In this document: positions 1 through 8,037 of the stretch, one piece after another
How positions within the stretch are numbered: the stretch's first letter is position 1
Layout of the letters: each line of letters starts with the position of its first letter
Source of the DNA: Chloroflexota bacterium
GTDB lineage: Bacteria > Chloroflexota > Anaerolineae > 4572-78 > J111
Reading direction: 5' to 3'
Assembly: GCA_016860845.1 (NCBI GenBank)
Contig: BOKF01000040.1
Location: forward strand, 1 to 64,000
Length of the DNA: 64,000 nucleotides
Translations under genes and position numbers: made by a program
Notes under the pieces: model-generated
The model's database searches: none
What the model saw: only the letters and a program-made list of their open reading frames with translations
What the model was told of the DNA's origin: nothing

Positions 1-433
1 TTTTGAGTTGTAGGATGTGAAACACAGATCAGTTCCTCCCTTGATCAATTTCAAATCCTACATCTTACTGGCTTTGCTCCCTGGTCCAAATTCAATACTT
101 AAATCTTTTGTCGTGTACTAAACAAATCGGCATAAAAGGGAGCCTCCTTCGCTCCCGTAGAAAAGGTTAATAAAGCACAATGTTCAGATTTTAACCTTAG
201 AAAGCTTAAAAAAACACCCTAGGAATTGGGGGTTTTGGGGTATAGAACCTGAACCACGAAAGAGCGAAGTTGGATAGAAAGGCACGAAAAAATTATCAGA
301 GGCGCTGAAAAGAAACCATTTTCGTGCATTTCTCACTTTCGTGAAATTCGTGTTTCTAAACCTGCCCCAAATTGAAGGCACTCGAAAAAGTGAATCGCTG
401 GCAATTGGGGGGATAATTTTATATAATGGCTTT
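1..433. other. Noncoding stretch with degenerate repeats
   Basis: I see no convincing gene here. A small GGGAG...CTCCC hairpin lies near 137-157. Positions 250-360 hold scattered copies of the word CACGAAA and its complement TTTCGTG, forming a loose inverted repeat. The reading frames that cross it are interrupted or lack protein-like composition. Confidence 0.5.
422..427 (+). promoter_or_regulatory. TATAAT -10 box, probable leaderless start
   Basis: TATAAT lies 6 nt before the ATG at 434. A transcript beginning about 7 nt after the box would start at or next to the start codon, so the mRNA would be leaderless. No clear Shine-Dalgarno is seen. The -35 region is poor. Confidence 0.4.
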
Positions 434-1162
434 ATGGTCATTCAGGAAACCCTGGCCTATCTTTTTGATCATAAACCCCACGTCTTAGCGCCGCACCTCA
501 CCGACTGGATGAGTGAACTGCCTCGCTTCGCCGGCTTTGTGGCCGCGCACCGTGACAAGATCCGTAAGAAAATCAGGGGGAGCCGCAGCGCCGACGGGTT
601 CCAGGACCTGCGGGCCGAACTGGAAACAGCCTATTTATTCCTCCGCGAAAAGCGCTTTACCCTGGCCTATGAGCCTTACGGCCAGGGCACAGGGCGAGGG
701 CCTGATTTTGCAGTGACCTTCAGAACCCGGCTCACCTTTAATGTCGAGGTTACCCGCATGCGGCGCTCCGTTCGGGAGAATGAAGGTGAGGAGCCATCTC
801 TCTTTGACCCCCAGGTGGAGGGCCGGCGGCTGGCCGAAATTGTTAGCAGCAAGCTGAGCCAGATGTTACCCGGCATGATGAATCTCCTGGTGATTGTGGC
901 GGATCAGCCGGCGCTGTGTGAGCTGGAGGTGGGCCAGGTAATGAACCAGCTCAAGCAGCGGGCAGAACAAAAGGAGCCGCAGTTATTCCAGCGGCACAGC
1001 TTTCGCCACACCGCCGATTTCTTCAAGCACTACCAGCGCCTCAGCGGCGTTTGGCTCAGAAGCACGGGCCAGCATGAAGCCGGAAAATGCCCCATTTTAT
1101 GGCTAAACAACCAGACCAAACACCCGCTGCCTGCGCCTGTTTGTACCATCCTTCAGCGATAA
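434..1162 (+). CDS. Hypothetical protein, possible PD-(D/E)XK-like fold
   Basis: About 242 residues, family not recognised. Frame is open from 341, but the ATG at 434 (MVIQETL) is preferred because upstream residues look random and a TATAAT box sits just before it. Mid-protein is a GPDFAV segment followed about 12 residues later by FNVEVTR. This spacing of Asp, then Glu-x-Thr on a strand, recalls the restriction-endonuclease-like fold, but the usual Lys is Thr, so catalysis is doubtful. No signal peptide or membrane segment. It stands alone before an ABC transporter. The function is unknown. Confidence 0.65.
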   Translation: MVIQETLAYLFDHKPHVLAPHLTDWMSELPRFAGFVAAHRDKIRKKIRGSRSADGFQDLRAELETAYLFLREKRFTLAYEPYGQGTGRGPDFAVTFRTRLTFNVEVTRMRRSVRENEGEEPSLFDPQVEGRRLAEIVSSKLSQMLPGMMNLLVIVADQPALCELEVGQVMNQLKQRAEQKEPQLFQRHSFRHTADFFKHYQRLSGVWLRSTGQHEAGKCPILWLNNQTKHPLPAPVCTILQR

Positions 1163-1266
1163 TTCCCAAATCCGAAAATACCCTGTTTTTTAACAGACTT
1201 GCCCCCACGCTCACTCTCGTATATGATATTGCACGTTGAACGTTCCAACGTTCACCATTAAACACC

Positions 1267-2064
1267 ATGCCCAACTCAGCCGAAACCATTGTCAATTTTA
1301 GCGCCATGTCCTTTGTTTACCCCGGCGGAGCGACCATCTTTCAGGATTTCTCCTGGCAGGTCAAGCGGGGCGAAACGTGGGCCATCATCGGGCCGAGCGG
1401 CTGCGGCAAGAGCACCCTGCTCACCCTCATCGCCGGGCTGCGTAAACCCAGCAGCGGCCAACTGCTGGTAGATAACCAGCCCATCACCCGGCCCCGGCCC
1501 CAAACCGGCCTGATATTGCAGGATTACGGTCTCTTACCCTGGGCCACGGTCTGGGACAACACCGCCCTGGGGCTGGATATTCGCCGCTTTTATGGGCCGG
1601 ACGGCAGGCACACCCCGCTGGACGAATCCTTTGGCGACCGGCAGGCGCGGGTGGATTACTGGCTGGACCGCCTGGGCATTCGCCATGTGGCCCGGCAGTA
1701 TCCCAACCAGATTTCGGGCGGCCAGCGCCAGCGCACGGCCATCGCCCGCACGCTTGTCCTCAATCCTGATTTGCTGTTGATGGATGAGCCGTTCGGCGCG
1801 CTCGACGCCCTGACCCGCGAGGATTTGCAGCGGCTGACCCTGGAACTCGGCGCAGAGCGCAACCTGACCACTATCCTCGTCACCCACAACATTGACGAGG
1901 CTGTCTTTATGGGCCGGCAGCTCATGGTCCTGACCCAGCCGCCCACCCACCAGCCGGTCATTGTCGCTAACCCGCAGGCCGGCGCGACCGGCTACCGCCA
2001 GCAACCGGAGTTCTTTGAACAGTGCAATAAGCTGCGGGACATGCTGGGGGAGAGTGAGGCGTAG
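1267..2064 (+). CDS. ABC transporter ATP-binding protein (nitrate/sulfonate/taurine type)
   Basis: 265 residues, full length for the family. It hydrolyses ATP to drive uptake through the permease encoded next door. Visible motifs: Walker A GPSGCGKST (42-50), Q-loop Gln near 85, signature SGGQRQR (150-156), Walker B LLLMDEP with D-loop GALD (169-180), switch His about 207. The layout matches SsuB/TauB/NrtD-like ATPases. Substrate cannot be told from sequence because no substrate-binding protein is in the window. It is followed by a permease and a UbiA prenyltransferase on the same strand, probably one transcript. Confidence 0.9.
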   Translation: MPNSAETIVNFSAMSFVYPGGATIFQDFSWQVKRGETWAIIGPSGCGKSTLLTLIAGLRKPSSGQLLVDNQPITRPRPQTGLILQDYGLLPWATVWDNTALGLDIRRFYGPDGRHTPLDESFGDRQARVDYWLDRLGIRHVARQYPNQISGGQRQRTAIARTLVLNPDLLLMDEPFGALDALTREDLQRLTLELGAERNLTTILVTHNIDEAVFMGRQLMVLTQPPTHQPVIVANPQAGATGYRQQPEFFEQCNKLRDMLGESEA

Positions 2065-2085
2065 GACGTAGAGCGTGATGCGTGA

Positions 2086-2130
2086 TGCGTGGTGCGTAAA
2101 ATTTACGAAATACGCAATACGCACCACGCA
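2086..2130. repeat. Intergenic inverted repeat, 13-bp perfect arms
   Basis: TGCGTGGTGCGTA at 2086-2098 is mirrored by TACGCACCACGCA at 2118-2130. Variant words of the same kind recur before the gene at 19741 (ACGCATCACGCATTACG near 19705). It may form a hairpin in the mRNA between the ABC ATPase and its permease and could tune their ratio. Confidence 0.8.
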
Positions 2131-2182
2131 CCTCTATGAGGATATAGTTGAGAGGAACAATTTTCCACCCAAAGGACTTCCC

Positions 2183-2920
2183 ATGAAATGGCGTGACGCC
2201 CTGCTTGGCTTGATAGCCACGATCATTATCTGGCAGTTGCTGGCCCTGCTGCTCAATCGCTCGGTCTTCCCCCCGCCGACGCAGGTGCTGGTTGTTTTCT
2301 TCCAAACCATTGGGGGCGAGTTGGGCCGGCACTTTCTTGTCTCGGCCTGGCGGGTGATTGCCGCAGTTGTTCTATCCGTGGCCCTGGCCGTGCCGGTCGG
2401 CCTGGGCCTGGGCCAGACGCCGCTGCTCAACCGGCTGTTTTCCCCGCTCATCTACATTGCCCACCCCATTCCCAAAATCGTCTTTCTGCCGATTATTTTG
2501 ATCCTCTTTGGCGCGGGTGATGCCAGCAAGATTTTTATCATCGGCATCATTCTCTTCTTCCAAATCCTGGTCGTCGTCCGTGATGAGGCCGCCGAACTGC
2601 GCCCGGAGCTGATTATGTCGGTCCGTTCCATCGGCGCGGGCCGGCGGGCGCTGTTCCGTTTTGTCTACTTTCCGGCGACCATCCCGGCGGTGCTGACCGC
2701 CCTGCGCATCAGCGTCGGCACGGCCATTGCCGTGCTCTTTTTTGCCGAAAGTTTTGCCACAACTTCCGGCCTCGGCTACTATATTCTGGTTGAAAGTTGG
2801 GGCGCGCTGCGCTATGCCCAAATGTACGCCGGCGTGCTGGCCATGAGCCTGTTGGGGCTAATCCTGTATTTTGTCATTGACACCCTGGACAAGCGGCTCG
2901 CCCCGTGGCGGGAAAGTTAA
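2183..2920 (+). CDS. ABC transporter permease (SsuC/TauC/NrtB family)
   Basis: 245 residues starting MKWRDALLG at 2183, behind an AAAGGA-like ribosome site. The open frame begins at 2075, but those codons lie in the intergenic inverted repeat and are not used. Six or so hydrophobic segments are visible. The cytoplasmic EAA-loop region is the EAAELRPELIMSVRSIGAG stretch. It should form a homodimer in the inner membrane coupled to the ATPase at 1267. A solute-binding protein is missing from the window, so the substrate is unknown. Confidence 0.88.
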   Translation: MKWRDALLGLIATIIIWQLLALLLNRSVFPPPTQVLVVFFQTIGGELGRHFLVSAWRVIAAVVLSVALAVPVGLGLGQTPLLNRLFSPLIYIAHPIPKIVFLPIILILFGAGDASKIFIIGIILFFQILVVVRDEAAELRPELIMSVRSIGAGRRALFRFVYFPATIPAVLTALRISVGTAIAVLFFAESFATTSGLGYYILVESWGALRYAQMYAGVLAMSLLGLILYFVIDTLDKRLAPWRES

Positions 2921-2923
2921 CAG

Positions 2924-3793
2924 ATGAAATCACTCCGCGTTTTTCTCAATATGGTCAGGTTCGAGCACACTATCTTCGCCCTGCCGTTTGCCTATTTGGG
3001 CATGCTTATGGGCGCGCGGGGCTGGCCGCCGGCCGAGAACGGCTGGCCGACCTGGGGCCAGTTCTTTTGGATTACCGTGGCGATGGCCGCTGCCCGGACC
3101 GCGGCTATGAGTTTCAATCGTTACATTGACCGGCAGATGGACGCCCACAACCCGCGCACGGCCATGCGGGACATTCCGAAAGGGCGCATCAGCGCCAACA
3201 CGGTGCTGTTCTACGCCCTGTTATCGCTGGCCGTGCTGCTGCTGGCGGCCTGGATACTCAACCCCCTCTGCTTCATCCTGGCCCTGCCGGCCATGCTTTT
3301 TTTGGTCGGCTACAGCTACACCAAGCGCTTTACCTGGCTGTGCCACTGGATTTTAGGGGCCACCGATGGCCTGGCCGCCGCCGGCGGCTGGATTGCCGTG
3401 ACCGGCACGATTGACCCGCCGGCCTGGACCTTGTGGCTGGCCGTGACCGTCTGGATTGCCGGCTTTGATCTCATTTACGCCTGCCAGGATATTGAGTTTG
3501 ACCGGGCTTACGGTATTCACTCGTATCCGGCCCGCTTTGGCGTCGCCGCGGGGCTGCGCATGGCCCAGGCCATGCACCTGCTGACCGTCGTTGCCCTGGC
3601 GGCGACGGGCTTCCTGATGGGCCTGGGCTGGCCGTACTGGCTGGGCCTCCTGGCCGTGGCTGGACTGCTTATTTACGAGCACTCGCTCATTTCGCCGGCA
3701 GACCTGTCCAAGCTCGGCTTTGCCTTTTTTAATGTCAACGGTTATATTGCCGTGACGATTTTTGTGGCGACGCTGCTGGCCGTAGCTCTTTAA
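2924..3793 (+). CDS. UbiA-family prenyltransferase (4-hydroxybenzoate / menaquinone type)
   Basis: 289 residues, multi-pass membrane enzyme. It transfers a polyprenyl chain to an aromatic acceptor. The first Asp-rich motif is NRYIDRQMD (N65, D69, D73) and the second is DIEFDR (D189, D193), the two Mg-diphosphate sites of the UbiA superfamily. Similarity in style is to UbiA/MqnP (futalosine menaquinone route) rather than to MenA, but this is inferred. It begins 3 nt after the permease stop, so it is likely co-transcribed with the ABC genes. Confidence 0.85.
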   Translation: MKSLRVFLNMVRFEHTIFALPFAYLGMLMGARGWPPAENGWPTWGQFFWITVAMAAARTAAMSFNRYIDRQMDAHNPRTAMRDIPKGRISANTVLFYALLSLAVLLLAAWILNPLCFILALPAMLFLVGYSYTKRFTWLCHWILGATDGLAAAGGWIAVTGTIDPPAWTLWLAVTVWIAGFDLIYACQDIEFDRAYGIHSYPARFGVAAGLRMAQAMHLLTVVALAATGFLMGLGWPYWLGLLAVAGLLIYEHSLISPADLSKLGFAFFNVNGYIAVTIFVATLLAVAL

Positions 3794-3803
3794 AAAGGGA
3801 AGA

Positions 3804-3857
3804 TTGGAAGGTTGGAAGGTTGGATTTTCTACCAACCTTCCAATCCTCCAACCCTCC
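3804..3857. repeat. Inverted repeat between UbiA and Nudix-like genes
   Basis: GGTTGGAAGGTTGG around 3810-3823 pairs with CCAACCTTCCAA at 3832-3843, with imperfect extension on both sides. It lies 10 nt after the UbiA stop and could act as a terminator-like or mRNA-stabilising hairpin. No U-tract follows. Confidence 0.75.
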
Positions 3858-3869
3858 AGGAGATGTTTT

Positions 3870-4421
3870 GTGCTAACATTTGCAAGCACTATTGAACTCA
3901 AAACCTGGCTGGAGTCAAAAGGCATTGACACCACCCGTTGGGGTATAGACGGAGCCAAGACGGTCGAAAACCTGTGGGCCGAATTGATCGAAGGCGAGTC
4001 CCAGCTTCAAGATGACCCGCCGCAGCGGCAGGTGCGAGTTGTCAATGTGATGATCCGTGCTGGCCAGCGCCTCCTGGTGGAAGGGGAACAGGAATTTGGC
4101 GCAAACCAATCCCGCTATCGCGGCCAGCCGCCGGCGGAAAAGCTCAAGCCGGGAGAGAGTCCGGTTGAAGCGGCCATTCGCTGCCTGCAAGAGGAAATGG
4201 AAGTTAACCCCAACCGGGTGCAAGTCCTATCCTGGACCGAGGAACCGGAGCAGATACTGTTAGACTCCCCTTCCTATCCCGGCCTGGCGACCTGCTACAC
4301 GCGCTATGAAGTTGAAGCCAGGGTGACGGGTCTGCCGCGCCGGCCCTTTACGACAACGGAGACGGCTCACGACGACGGCGATCCGGTCAAGTATCATCAG
4401 TGGCTGTGGGCAGAGTTGTAA
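3870..4421 (+). CDS. Nudix-like hydrolase, degenerate motif
   Basis: About 183 residues. A GTG start at 3870 is chosen because AGGAG lies 7-11 nt upstream; the ATG at 3804 is inside the inverted repeat. A Nudix-box-like helix is present: GESPVEAAIRCLQEEMEV, where RCLQEEMEV stands for the REUXEEXGU core. The two metal-binding Glu of 'EE' are kept; the Gly before the last hydrophobic residue is Glu and the first spacing is one short. The N-terminal 60 residues are not family typical. It may hydrolyse a nucleoside-diphosphate derivative or be a non-catalytic relative. Confidence 0.6.
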   Translation: MLTFASTIELKTWLESKGIDTTRWGIDGAKTVENLWAELIEGESQLQDDPPQRQVRVVNVMIRAGQRLLVEGEQEFGANQSRYRGQPPAEKLKPGESPVEAAIRCLQEEMEVNPNRVQVLSWTEEPEQILLDSPSYPGLATCYTRYEVEARVTGLPRRPFTTTETAHDDGDPVKYHQWLWAEL

Positions 4422-4431
4422 AGGAAAAACC

Positions 4432-4493
4432 AGGTGACAGGCACTTTTTGTTCGAATAAGCCCAATTTTTAGCCCGATAAGTGCCTGTCACCT
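4432..4493. repeat. Inverted repeat with 15-bp perfect arms
   Basis: AGGTGACAGGCACTT (4432-4446) is perfectly mirrored by AAGTGCCTGTCACCT (4479-4493). It lies 11 nt after a stop codon and before the next gene. It is one of several unrelated intergenic palindromes in this chromosome. Confidence 0.85.
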
Positions 4494-4504
4494 TAATCCC
4501 GATA

Positions 4505-4993
4505 ATGTATATGGACGACGAATTAAGGACCCGGCTCAAACAATTCCTGGCGGCCCACACCACCCTAACCCTGGCTACGTTAGCCGAGGATGGCCGTCCG
4601 CAGGCCGCGCCGCTCTTTTATGCCGAGATGGACGACCTGTCGCTCATCTTCATCTCCGAGCGGCGGGTCCGCCACAGCCAGAATGTAGCCCGTGACCAGC
4701 GGGTGGCCGCCGCTGTTTACGCCGACGGGCAGCAGTGGCAAACGATTCGCGGGGTTCAGCTTGAAGGTGTTTGTACTGCTCTCGCCGGTCAGGCGGCCCG
4801 GGCAGCCCAGGCAGTCTACCTGGCCAAGTACCCTTTTATTACCACCGATCTCCTCCTGGCCCGGCTGTTCCAAAAAGTCACCTTTTATAAAATCTCCCCT
4901 ACCTGGCTGCGCTTCATAGATAATTCGCGGGGATTTGGGTATAAAGAGGAGTGGGAACGCGAAGCAATTGAAGGAACTCAAGGGAACTCATAG
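4505..4993 (+). CDS. Pyridoxamine 5'-phosphate oxidase-like FMN-binding protein
   Basis: About 162 residues. The pattern near the N-terminus (TLATLAEDGRPQAAPLFYAE) and then FISERRVRHSQNVARD is the split-barrel flavin-binding fold of the PNPOx-like family. Such proteins bind FMN, F420 or haem and often act as small-molecule reductases or sensors. Start: ATG at 4505 or 4511. The earlier in-frame GTG at 4481 lies inside the inverted repeat and is unlikely. The true substrate is not known. Confidence 0.8.
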   Translation: MYMDDELRTRLKQFLAAHTTLTLATLAEDGRPQAAPLFYAEMDDLSLIFISERRVRHSQNVARDQRVAAAVYADGQQWQTIRGVQLEGVCTALAGQAARAAQAVYLAKYPFITTDLLLARLFQKVTFYKISPTWLRFIDNSRGFGYKEEWEREAIEGTQGNS

Positions 4994-5038
4994 GAGTGTT
5001 CACGAGCCAGAGCACACCACCGATGATGAAAATGGAGT

Positions 5039-5060
5039 CCAAAGCTTGCTTTGGTTTTTT
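5039..5060 (+). terminator. Rho-independent terminator
   Basis: CCAAAG-CTTG-CTTTGG followed directly by TTTTTT, about 45 nt after the FMN-binding gene. Stem is 6 bp, short but with a clean T-run. Confidence 0.65.
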
Positions 5061-5093
5061 GGCACGCAAGCGCAAGGTTTGCACTCCAGTCTG

Positions 5094-5132
5094 GCCAGCT
5101 CGTTCCTAAACTGAGTTTGGGAACGAGCTGGC
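5094..5132. repeat. Long palindrome of the GTTCC-AAAC family
   Basis: An 18-bp arm (GCCAGCTCGTTCCTAAAC) faces its complement with one mismatch and a 3-nt loop. Its core GTTCCyAAAC...GTTTGGGAAC recurs at 6615-6649, so these two are members of one dispersed palindromic family. Confidence 0.85.
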
Positions 5133-5193
5133 TACTCCCTCAGTTCCCACGAGTTCCTACAAGCTCCTTTCTGTTCTCCCCCCACTTTTCCCA

Positions 5194-5221
5194 TTGTTTT
5201 GTTAAATAACTATGTTATAAT
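5194..5221 (+). promoter_or_regulatory. Sigma-70-like promoter, leaderless
   Basis: TTGTTT (5194-5199), 16-nt spacer, TATAAT (5216-5221). The ATG at 5227 is 5 nt beyond the -10 box, so the transcript should start on or beside the start codon. Confidence 0.65.
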
Positions 5222-5226
5222 CAAGC

Positions 5227-5709
5227 ATGCAATGGCTTATTGACGGGCACAACCTCATCGGGCAGATGCCGAATCTGCGGCTGGATGACCCGGATGATGA
5301 GGCGAAATTATTGGAGCATCTGCAGGGCTTTCGCGCCCGCACCGGCCATCAGGTAACCGTTATTTTTGACGCCGGGCCGGGCTACCGCCCCGCCAAAACA
5401 AAAAAAACGAGGGGCATCACCGTTCAATTTGCCGCGCCCGGCCAGACGGCCGATCAGATCATCAGCCAGCGCATCAGGCAGGTTAAAAATCCGCAGGAAT
5501 TAAGAGTGGTCACGTCAGACCGGGCTGTCCAGCAGGCCGCCCGGCAGGCGCGGGTCCGCGTGCTGACAGCCCAGGAGTTTGTGCAGCAGTTGCTCCAGGC
5601 ATCGCCCGCCGCAGGGGAAGATGATCGGGGCAGCCAGGCTGAAGTCAACCTCTCGGCGGATGAAGTTAAAGAATGGCTTAAGCTCTTTAAAAAACAAGGC
5701 AAACCATGA
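5227..5709 (+). CDS. NYN-domain RNA-binding protein / endoribonuclease, YacP-like
   Basis: 160 residues. MQWLIDGHNLIGQ supplies the first acidic residue of the PIN-like NYN fold, VIFDAGPG the second, and RVVTSDRAVQQAAR the third (TSD). YacP/Rae1 relatives are ribonucleases that cut mRNA in a ribosome-dependent way in Bacillus; that role here is inferred. Linked by a 4-nt overlap (ATGA) to the downstream histidine kinase gene. Confidence 0.82.
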   Translation: MQWLIDGHNLIGQMPNLRLDDPDDEAKLLEHLQGFRARTGHQVTVIFDAGPGYRPAKTKKTRGITVQFAAPGQTADQIISQRIRQVKNPQELRVVTSDRAVQQAARQARVRVLTAQEFVQQLLQASPAAGEDDRGSQAEVNLSADEVKEWLKLFKKQGKP

Positions 5710-6602
5710 TGACCCAATCCACGCCAAACTCACGTTCCAATGACGGCTCAGTTTCAGCCCGTCCAGCCCCCCAGACCAACTTGGCGGCTGCGAGGCAACG
5801 CATTACGAGCCTGGAAGAAGAACTGGCCCAAACCAAACGCGAGTTAGCCGAGGCCAGGCGGCAGTTGCGCGAGGCCGATAAACTCAAAAGCGAGTTCATC
5901 GCTACGGTTAGCCACGAGTTGCGGACACCCTTAAACTCGATCATTGGTTTTGCCAAGTTGTTGCTCAAGCAAAAAATTGGCCCGCTCAACTCGATCCAAC
6001 AGACCGATATCTCGGTTATTTACGACAGCGCCCAACACTTGTTGAGCCTGGTCAACGATATTTTAGATCTGTCCAAAATCGAAGCCGGCAAAATTCGACT
6101 GGATCCGGCTTGGGTGTCGGTCGAAGAGATCATCGTCGGGGTGATGGCCTCGACCATTATCTTGATTGAAGGCAAGCCGATTGAGTTAAGAGACGAGATC
6201 GAACCCCATTTGCCTAAAGTGTTTGTAGACCGGGGCCGGATCAGGCAGGTGGTGATCAATATTCTCTCCAATGCGGCCAAGTTTACCGACGCCGGCAGCA
6301 TTACCATGCGGATCGGCAAAATAAGCAAAAACGAGCAGGAATTTATCTGCTTCTCGGTCAAAGATACCGGCATTGGCATTGCCCCTGAAGATATGGACAA
6401 AGTTTTTGAAGCCTTCCGCCAGATTGATAGTTCTGTGGCCCGGCGGGCCGAAGGCACCGGCCTGGGCATGCCGATCAGTTATCGCCTGATCTCGCTGCAT
6501 GGCGGCGAACTTTGGGTGGAGAGCCAGATCGGGCGTGGCAGCACGTTTTCGTTTACCATTCCGCTGCAGCCGCCGGCTTCACTTTTGCATCGAAGTGCTT
6601 AG
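5706..6602 (+). CDS. Soluble sensor histidine kinase
   Basis: 298 residues with no membrane segment. Residues about 30-60 are a charged coiled coil. The HisKA H-box is VSHELRTPLNSIIG with phospho-acceptor His70. The HATPase domain shows N-box VINILSNAAKF, G1 DTGIGIAPED and G2 GTGLGMPIS. Input must come through the coiled coil or a partner. It overlaps the NYN gene by 4 nt and precedes a receiver-kinase hybrid, so the two may form a phosphorelay. Confidence 0.9.
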   Translation: MMTQSTPNSRSNDGSVSARPAPQTNLAAARQRITSLEEELAQTKRELAEARRQLREADKLKSEFIATVSHELRTPLNSIIGFAKLLLKQKIGPLNSIQQTDISVIYDSAQHLLSLVNDILDLSKIEAGKIRLDPAWVSVEEIIVGVMASTIILIEGKPIELRDEIEPHLPKVFVDRGRIRQVVINILSNAAKFTDAGSITMRIGKISKNEQEFICFSVKDTGIGIAPEDMDKVFEAFRQIDSSVARRAEGTGLGMPISYRLISLHGGELWVESQIGRGSTFSFTIPLQPPASLLHRSA

Positions 6603-6614
6603 CTCATATTGATT

Positions 6615-6649
6615 CTTCTGGTTCCCAAACCGGGTTTGGGAACCAGAAG
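6615..6649. repeat. Near-perfect palindrome, second GTTCCCAAAC member
   Basis: CTTCTGGTTCCCAAACC and its exact complement are separated by one base. The core matches the palindrome at 5094-5132. It lies between two histidine kinase genes. Confidence 0.88.
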
Positions 6650-6673
6650 ATCACACTGATCCCGGTTCAATTA

Positions 6674-7951
6674 ATGAGCAAAACTATCCTCTATGTTGAA
6701 GATAATACTGCCAATCGCATGCTGGTGCGCCAGGTGCTTGAGGGCGTCGGCTATCAAGTGATCGAGGCCACCGACGGCTTAAGCGGTATCAAAACGGCTC
6801 AGGAAACCAGTCCCGACTTAATTCTGATGGATATCAATATTCCCGGCATGGATGGCTATGAAGCGGCCACCCGCATCAAAAGCCTGCCGGAGTTGAGCAA
6901 CATTCCCATCATCGCCCTGACCGCCAAAGTGATGGCCGGTGATCGTGAGCGGGCCTTGGCGGCCGGCTGCGATGGCTACATTGCCAAGCCGATAGACATT
7001 GACGCCTTGCCCAACCAAGTGGCCGAATTTCTGGGCGGGATGCGCGAGAGCATTACGGTTGAACAGGAAAGCGCCTATCTGCGCGAGTACAACGAGCGCC
7101 TGGTGGATCGCCTGGAGAAAAAGGTTCAGGAATTGACCAAGGCCAACGAAGCCTTATCCCACACCGATGCCATGAAATCGCGCTTTATCAATCTGGCCGC
7201 CCATGAACTCCGCACGCCGCTGGCGGCCATCCACGGCTATCTCAGCCTGCTCACCGCCTCGGACAGCCCGGTTATCGTTCATGCCGATGAAAAGACCTTG
7301 CAGGTTATCGAAGGAGTCGTTACCGGGGTGGACCGGCTGCGGGGGATTGTTCAGGACATGCTGGATGTGACCCGGATTGAGGCGGGCACCCTGCAACTCC
7401 GCTATGCCCCGATTGGCCTGTCCTTTATTTTGGATAAGATCCAAAAAGATTTCAAGAACGTCGTGGCTAAACGCCAGCAAACTATGATCGTAGCAGACGC
7501 CAGCCAAATCCCTACGATGTGGGCCGATGGGGAACGCGTCACCCAAATTTTGCGGAACCTGGTCAGCAACGCCGTGAAATATACCCCGGATGGGGGTACC
7601 ATTGAAATCACGGTGGATATGCTGGGTGGGGTCCAGACCTTTGTGGCAGAGAAACCGGTGCAGCAGCAATTTGTCAAAATTACGGTAGGTGATACCGGGG
7701 TAGGCATTGCCCCTGAAGATCAAGAACGCATTTTTGAGAACTTCTACGAGGTCCGTGATCTTGAGCGGCATAGCACCAGCAAAACCGAATTTATGGGCGG
7801 CGGTGCGGGCCTGGGCCTGGCGATTGCGCGGGGCGTCGCCGAGGCGCATGGCGGCTCTTTGTGGGTGGAGAGCGAAGGTCATGATCCGGACCAATGCCCC
7901 GGCAGCAAATTTCACCTCATTTTACCGCTGGGCCAACTGACCACAGATTAA
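6674..7951 (+). CDS. Receiver-histidine kinase hybrid
   Basis: 425 residues from ATG at 6674 (MSKTILYVED). The frame is open from 6512, but that stretch overlaps the previous kinase and a palindrome. An N-terminal receiver has acidic ED at 9-10, phospho-acceptor Asp53 in LMDINIPGMDG and Lys in IAKPID. A coiled coil leads to HisKA (AAHELRTPLAAI, His177) and a HATPase domain with NLVSNAVKYT, DTGVGIAPED and GGGAGLGLAIA. This inverted receiver-kinase order suggests it receives phosphate from the kinase upstream. Confidence 0.9.
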   Translation: MSKTILYVEDNTANRMLVRQVLEGVGYQVIEATDGLSGIKTAQETSPDLILMDINIPGMDGYEAATRIKSLPELSNIPIIALTAKVMAGDRERALAAGCDGYIAKPIDIDALPNQVAEFLGGMRESITVEQESAYLREYNERLVDRLEKKVQELTKANEALSHTDAMKSRFINLAAHELRTPLAAIHGYLSLLTASDSPVIVHADEKTLQVIEGVVTGVDRLRGIVQDMLDVTRIEAGTLQLRYAPIGLSFILDKIQKDFKNVVAKRQQTMIVADASQIPTMWADGERVTQILRNLVSNAVKYTPDGGTIEITVDMLGGVQTFVAEKPVQQQFVKITVGDTGVGIAPEDQERIFENFYEVRDLERHSTSKTEFMGGGAGLGLAIARGVAEAHGGSLWVESEGHDPDQCPGSKFHLILPLGQLTTD

Positions 7952-7962
7952 ATCCGTGCTTT

Positions 7963-7991
7963 TGACAACCCATCTTGATGAATTTATCATG
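7963..7991 (+). promoter_or_regulatory. Consensus-like promoter
   Basis: TTGACA (7963-7968), exactly 17 nt, then TATCAT (7986-7991). It fits expression of the Thr/Pro-rich gene starting at 8038, with a leader of about 40 nt. An 18-codon open frame starts at ATG 7998 in the leader; its relevance is unclear. Confidence 0.6.
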
Positions 7992-8037
7992 GCGGCATGA
8001 TTAGCAGGCTTGATTTCGCCTTGAAATCAGGTCAATT

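Noticed and set aside
184..441. 85-codon minus-strand frame
   Set aside because: Composition is not protein-like and it spans a degenerate inverted repeat.
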